NCBI GenBank assembly: GCA_044222245.1
Contig: JBGANQ010000006.1
Coordinates: 1-64,000, forward strand
DNA from: CALFML01 sp044222245
GTDB taxonomy: Bacteria > Myxococcota_A > Polyangia > Palsa-1104 > JAEUJZ01
DNA: 64,000 nt
Reading direction: 5' to 3'
Under the pieces are notes generated by a model, which saw only the letters and a list, made by a program, of their open reading frames with translations, searched no databases and was not told where the DNA came from. This document shows positions 60,411 to 64,000 of this stretch, piece by piece. Both the position numbers and the translations under genes were made by a program. The first letter of the stretch is position 1. Every line of letters begins with the position of its first letter.

Positions 60411-61178
60411 TCATGGGTGCAGTCCCTGGCGCTCACGCGACCTGAGACAGATAATTCCGTCTTGGCGGATGCGGGTCAAGCTGGCGACGTGGCGCAGCAG
60501 CTGCGGCAGCAGCCGGACTACCGCCATCAGCGGCGCCGGCGCGGCCACCAGCGCCTGCGAAATCGTCTTCGCCAGCGTCACCTGGCGGCGCAGCTCGTGG
60601 CGCAACCGGCGCTGAAAGTCGCTGGCGCTGCCATGCTCGGCAAAGACCGCCGCGGCCCCGGGCGCTGTGCAGCGCGATCGAGATTCCGTCGCCGGAAAAG
60701 GACGGAATCACCGCCGCCTGGTCGCCCAGTCGCCCGATACCGTCCGCAGCGGCGCAGACGTAGCCGTAAGGAATCGCCGACAGCGCCAGCGGCTTCTCCC
60801 AGCGGGCCGCCGAGGCGCTGGTCAAGGTGGGGGCACTCGCGGCGGATCGACGCGAGCAGCGCCTCCCAGCCGCCCAGCGCTTGCAGCCGCTGCTGCTGCA
60901 CCAGCAGACACAGGTTGGCCAGCCCGTCCTCGATCGGCGCCAGGCCCCCATAGCCGCCGCAAAATAGGAAGAGCTCGACGCTGCTCCCGAGCTCCGCCTG
61001 CTGCGCTGGGGTCAGCCGGAAGTGCAGCTTGAAGCCGACCAGCTCGGACTGGCGACCGGGCGGCCGGCGCAGGCCGCGCACATCGTGCTTGCCGCTGCAC
61101 AAAGTGACCCTGGCGCGCAAGCCCGATCGCCACCGCGGCCCCGGCCGGCCCGCCGCCGACCACCAGGACCCCGCTCAT
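60411..61178 (-). pseudogene. FAD-dependent oxidoreductase (geranylgeranyl-reductase-like), frameshifted
   Basis: Three or more pieces in different frames belong to one flavoenzyme. Residues 1-24 carry the dinucleotide motif GVLVVGGGPAGAA; at about 61110 there is a jump to the middle domain (VTLCSGKHDVRGLRRPPG, then LVGFKLHFRL), so around 100 residues are missing; at about 60800 another shift leads to WEKPLALSAIPYGYVCAA and the FAD-binding GRLGDQAAVIPSFSGDGI; a last shift near 60660 reaches the C-terminus (RLRHELRRQVTLAKTISQAL). Its start overlaps the methyltransferase stop (ATGA), so it was the third gene of the PKS cluster. Multiple frameshifts indicate a pseudogene, unless assembly errors are responsible. 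Confidence 0.75.
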
Positions 61179-61879
61179 CGCAGCCGCCCCACGCACAGCC
61201 GCGCCGGGAAATAGTGACTGCTATCCACTTCCGCCATCGGCAGTCCCGCCGCCTGCCCCATCCGCTGCCAGTCAGCCCTGGAAAACGACCGCCGGATGGA
61301 CACCGGACCGTCATGCTGGACAAAGCGGTGCCAGCGCGCCACCCGGGCCAGCAGCCAGTACAGGTGGTGCGGCAGGGGGTGGCGATACAGGTCGTTTACG
61401 AACCAGCCAAGGCGAGCGGTGCGCTCGATCCACGCCAGGAAGCGGACGATCTCCGGCTCGGTCAGGTGGTGGGTAAAAAGAGAGCTCAGCACCACATCAA
61501 CGCCGCCGGCAAGGTCGACCGAAAAGGCATCGCCGGTGATCCAGGTAATCCCTTCGCTGCCATCGACGGCCCGCGCTGCCCGCGCCGCATAGGGGTTCAG
61601 ATCGACCCCGATAAGGGTCAGGGCCGCCCCGCGCCTCCGGCCCCAGCGGGCAAGCCGCCGCAGCATGTCGCCATAGCCCGAGCCGACATCGACAATCCGC
61701 AGCGGCTCGCCCTGCCGGCCGCGCCGCGCCAGCAGCTGCGCCAGCCAGCTCAGCGTCGGGCGGTAGGTCCAGGTCAGCCGGTTTGACTGCTCCAGATCGC
61801 GCAGGCAGGCGCGAAAATCTTGGTAGGTGCACGGCTCATCCATCCACTCCTGCAGGACAGCGCGGGAAGAAAAATCCAT
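61175..61879 (-). CDS. SAM-dependent methyltransferase of the type III PKS cluster
   Basis: The 234-residue protein has a class I methyltransferase core: IVDVGSGYGDMLRRLA (SAM-binding motif, about residues 62-77), LIGVDLNPYAARAA (about 88), ITGDAFSVDL and VVLSSLFTHHLTEPEIV (about 131). It resembles phenol- or alkylresorcinol O-methyltransferases of type III PKS clusters. It sits 28 bases after the PKS and overlaps the flavoenzyme start by 4 bases (ATGA). It would methylate the product of the upstream PKS. All motifs are intact. Confidence 0.85.
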   Translation of the reverse strand: MDFSSRAVLQEWMDEPCTYQDFRACLRDLEQSNRLTWTYRPTLSWLAQLLARRGRQGEPLRIVDVGSGYGDMLRRLARWGRRRGAALTLIGVDLNPYAARAARAVDGSEGITWITGDAFSVDLAGGVDVVLSSLFTHHLTEPEIVRFLAWIERTARLGWFVNDLYRHPLPHHLYWLLARVARWHRFVQHDGPVSIRRSFSRADWQRMGQAAGLPMAEVDSSHYFPARLCVGRLR

Positions 61880-61907
61880 CGGTGAAGTGCTCCGCTGGCG
61901 CTTCCGC

Positions 61908-62973
61908 TTACGCGGCGGTAAAGCGCATCGTCTCGGCGGTCAGGCCGGGGCCAAAGGACATTGCACAGCCGCGGGCGCCGGATCTGGCGCTGCGCATCAG
62001 CCGCTGCAAGACAAACATCACGGTCGCCGACGACATGTTGCCAAACTCGGCCAGCACCTGTCGCGACGCCGCCAGCGCTGCCTTGGCCAGGCCGAGCCCT
62101 TGATCGACTGCATCGAGGATGCTCCGGCCGCCGGGGTGAACCGCCCACAGCTCGGTCGCTTGCGAGTCGTTAAGCTGGGTGCTGGCGTTACTGTGCAGCG
62201 CCTTGCCCAGCTCACCCGGCACCTGACCCGACAGGATCATGTCAAAGCCCAGCTCGCGCACCCGCCAGGTAATGAGCCCCCCGGGTGTTGGGAGTCTGCA
62301 CCGCGTGAAAGCTGTCAAGGGCCAGGCCCTCCGCTTCGGCGCTGGTCAGGCTGGCGGCACAGCCGTCGGCAAATACCAGGAAGGCGAGAATCTGCGCCAG
62401 CTCCTGGGTCTCTTGAAAGTGCAGCGTGCACAGCTCCAGGTTGACCATCAGCACCTTGGCGCTCGGCTCGGAGCGGACGATGTAGCGGCAAAGCTTCAGC
62501 GCATTGATGGCCGCATAGCAGCCCATAAAGCCGATCATCGTCCGCTCGACCGCCGGCGACAACCCCAGATGGTCGATGATGTCGAAGTCGAGCCCGGGCG
62601 CGTACATCCCGGTGAAGGAGGTCACCACCACATGAGTGATCGCCGCGACTTCGGCGCGACTCAGCGCCAGCCGATCGAGCGTGCGGCGCAGCAGCAGCGG
62701 CGCGCAGCGCTCAAACAGAATCATCCGCTGCGACTTGCTAGGGAAGGCGCTCTTGCGATAGAAGGCATCGCCCGGCTCGCTGCTCTGGCTGAGCATCGTC
62801 GCCGGATCGAGGGAGCTGTAGCGATGGTGGATGTCGGCGCGCTCGGCCATGCGGACAAACAGCTTGCGCGTCCGGTCGTCCTGCAGCATCGCGCCCGCAG
62901 ACCCGATGAACGCCTGGTGGACATCGTGCTCCGGGACCGCGGTTGCGACTCGATTCAGGTATGCGGTGGTCAT
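61908..62973 (-). pseudogene. Type III polyketide synthase, single frameshift
   Basis: The N-terminal 244 codons (to about 62285) and the C-terminal piece (to 61908) join into one chalcone-synthase-like enzyme of about 350 residues. All three catalytic residues are encoded: Cys152 in GFMGCYAAIN, His in AVHPGGRSILD and Asn in FGNMSSATVM, and the C-terminal CAMSFGPGLTAE is typical of the family. The break falls in a run of six G (about 62277-62283); removing one G would restore the frame into GLITWRVRELG. It could be a natural mutation, programmed slippage or a homopolymer sequencing error. The product would be an alkylresorcinol or alkylpyrone lipid. Confidence 0.8.
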
Positions 62974-63375
62974 GGCTGCTCACGTCCTAGCTGATATGGA
63001 TGCCGAGCCGTGTCCCTTTCAGGCAGCAGGCGGGGAACTTGGCCCCCCCTCTACCCGGTTTGCTCGGAGCCCGCGGGAGTTTATGCATACCGCGGGCCGC
63101 ACCCAGTGCAGGCACCCCGCCCCCCGGGACTCCCTTGTCGGCTCTGGATTACCCGAGTGTGTAATTCGCTCAGTGGGTCAAATTCGCACAGCTCAGACGA
63201 CTGGGTAAGCGGCCAAAGCGACGCCTGCTACCGAGGCTGCTTCGACTACTTTGTCTCTAGCAGGTCTTGCCCCGGTCGTCAGCTTGTTATAAAAGGCCGG
63301 CCCATGAGTCGCTAGATTGCCGTCGCGCACACGAAACGTGCTGAGAAAACACAAAGTTGGAGGAGCTAGTTTTAC
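62974..63375. promoter_or_regulatory. Divergent intergenic region before PKS and Ig-like gene
   Basis: No gene is supported in these 400 bases. Close to the rightward gene a TATAAA (63288-63293) with TTGCCC 15 bases upstream forms a weak promoter candidate. GGAGGAG precedes the start of the rightward gene at a suitable distance. Confidence 0.3.
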
Positions 63376-64000
63376 ATGATGAAGTCCAAGTTCTGGAGTC
63401 CAGTTATTTTCAACAGCAGTTGGCATATGGCGGCGCTTTTTTGCGCGCTTGTGACCCTCCACTGCGAAGGCGCGGACCCCTTGTCCCGGCCCACCGCTGC
63501 GGTGCCTGACCAGCTCTCCCTTTCGCCGTCGAACCCCCAGATTGCCCAGGGCACCGGGCTGCAGTTCAACGTGCGCGTCCTGTACCCTGATGGGCGGCGC
63601 CGCGACCTCACCCAGTCTGTCAAATGGACTCTGCTGGCCCAGGGCAAGCGCCTGTTGACGATGCCGGCCGATGGACTGCTCTCGGCGCCGGAGCCCGGCC
63701 GCTACCAGGTCCGAGCCGAGTACCAGGGGCGAACGCTGACGACGGCGCTGACGGTGACGGACGCCACAGTCAAGTCCGTCTCGCTGAGCCCCCTCTCACC
63801 GCAGGTAGCCAAGGGGCTGACCCAGCCCTTCACCGCCATCGCCAGCCTCTCGGATGGCACGACGCAAGACGTGACCAAGTTGGCTAGCTGGTCGGTCAAG
63901 GACTTGGTCGGCACTGGCGTGGCCCTGCTCAGCAGCACCGGAGTCGCGACTGCCAAGAAAGTGGGCCAGGCCAAGATCTTGGTCAGCTACAAGTCGCGCA
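63376..64000 (+). CDS. Secreted Ig-like (BIG_2-type) repeat protein, 5' part only
   Basis: The frame is open from 63376 (or ATG 63379) to the window edge, at least 208 codons. The N-terminus has a hydrophobic leader (WHMAALFCALVTLHCEGAD) with Cys suited to a lipoprotein. The mature part contains two tandem bacterial Ig-like units: LSLSPSNPQIAQGTGLQFNV, then VKSVSLSPLSPQVAKGLTQP, with LSDGTTQDVTKLASWSV between, the repeat signature of BIG_2 domains. A strong GGAGGAG ribosome site precedes it. It is likely a surface or adhesion lipoprotein, and the gene continues beyond the window. Confidence 0.8.
   Translation, partial: MMKSKFWSPVIFNSSWHMAALFCALVTLHCEGADPLSRPTAAVPDQLSLSPSNPQIAQGTGLQFNVRVLYPDGRRRDLTQSVKWTLLAQGKRLLTMPADGLLSAPEPGRYQVRAEYQGRTLTTALTVTDATVKSVSLSPLSPQVAKGLTQPFTAIASLSDGTTQDVTKLASWSVKDLVGTGVALLSSTGVATAKKVGQAKILVSYKSR

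Noticed and set aside
1..64000. CRISPR arrays
   Set aside because: No regularly spaced repeats of 25-40 bp were seen; the repeats present are att/arm motifs and one minisatellite.

Overview
The window looks like a high-GC chromosomal segment from a Myxococcota-type bacterium (Polyangiales/Sorangium-like). The reasons are indirect: several large Ser/Thr protein kinases, a kinase fused to an ATPase and helical repeats, kinase-TPR-lipoprotein sets, many short lipoproteins, tandem-HTH regulators, and an EAD/AAA/WD40 conflict-type gene pair. The species cannot be named from the sequence. Many genes are broken or partial: an integrase, a type I restriction locus, a second HsdR, an IS630 transposase, recombinase fragments, an FAD enzyme and a polyketide synthase. 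Much of the left half therefore reads as decaying accessory DNA.

Layout. 1-11.7 kb is a tandem array of related integrative elements stacked at a tRNA 3'-end attachment sequence. The best preserved one (2.2-9.8 kb) has integrase, excisionase, AAA+ helicase, prim-pol, small operon genes and an HTH regulator on the minus strand. A divergent double-HTH repressor follows, then a 178-codon half-helicase and a Uma2 nuclease as end cargo. A relative lies to the left (half-helicase plus a different nuclease). A decayed relative lies to the right (deleted integrase, excisionase, double-HTH regulator). 12.1-15.1 kb is a ruined type I restriction locus.

15.5-20 kb carries a kinase, a TPR protein and a beta-propeller lipoprotein. 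20-26.9 kb is mixed: bicupin, truncated ApaH, AlaX-type editing enzyme, orphan ExbD, DUF4336 protein. A broken IS630 copy lies at 27-28 kb, beside a scrap of kinase gene. 28.1-34.1 kb holds the most unusual pair: an EAD1-pseudoprotease-degenerate ATPase protein and a 1333-residue AAA-transmembrane-coiled-coil-WD40 protein. 35-39.9 kb carries a TetR regulator, a CxxCH lipoprotein, fragments of ExbD and HsdR, a TIR protein and a crotonase. 40-47.2 kb carries a kinase-ATPase-repeat protein and a two-gene CPA-type antiporter set.

47.5-50.6 kb holds small lipoproteins, a P-loop kinase and recombinase scraps. 50.7-60.4 kb is a long plus-strand run that looks like a lipid modification and export locus: cyclopropane-type methyltransferase, desaturase, RND adaptor and pump, membrane phosphoribosyltransferase, cNMP-binding CPBP protein. 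Converging on it is a type III PKS, methyltransferase and FAD-oxidoreductase cluster with frameshifts (60.4-63.0 kb). The window ends inside an Ig-like repeat lipoprotein gene.
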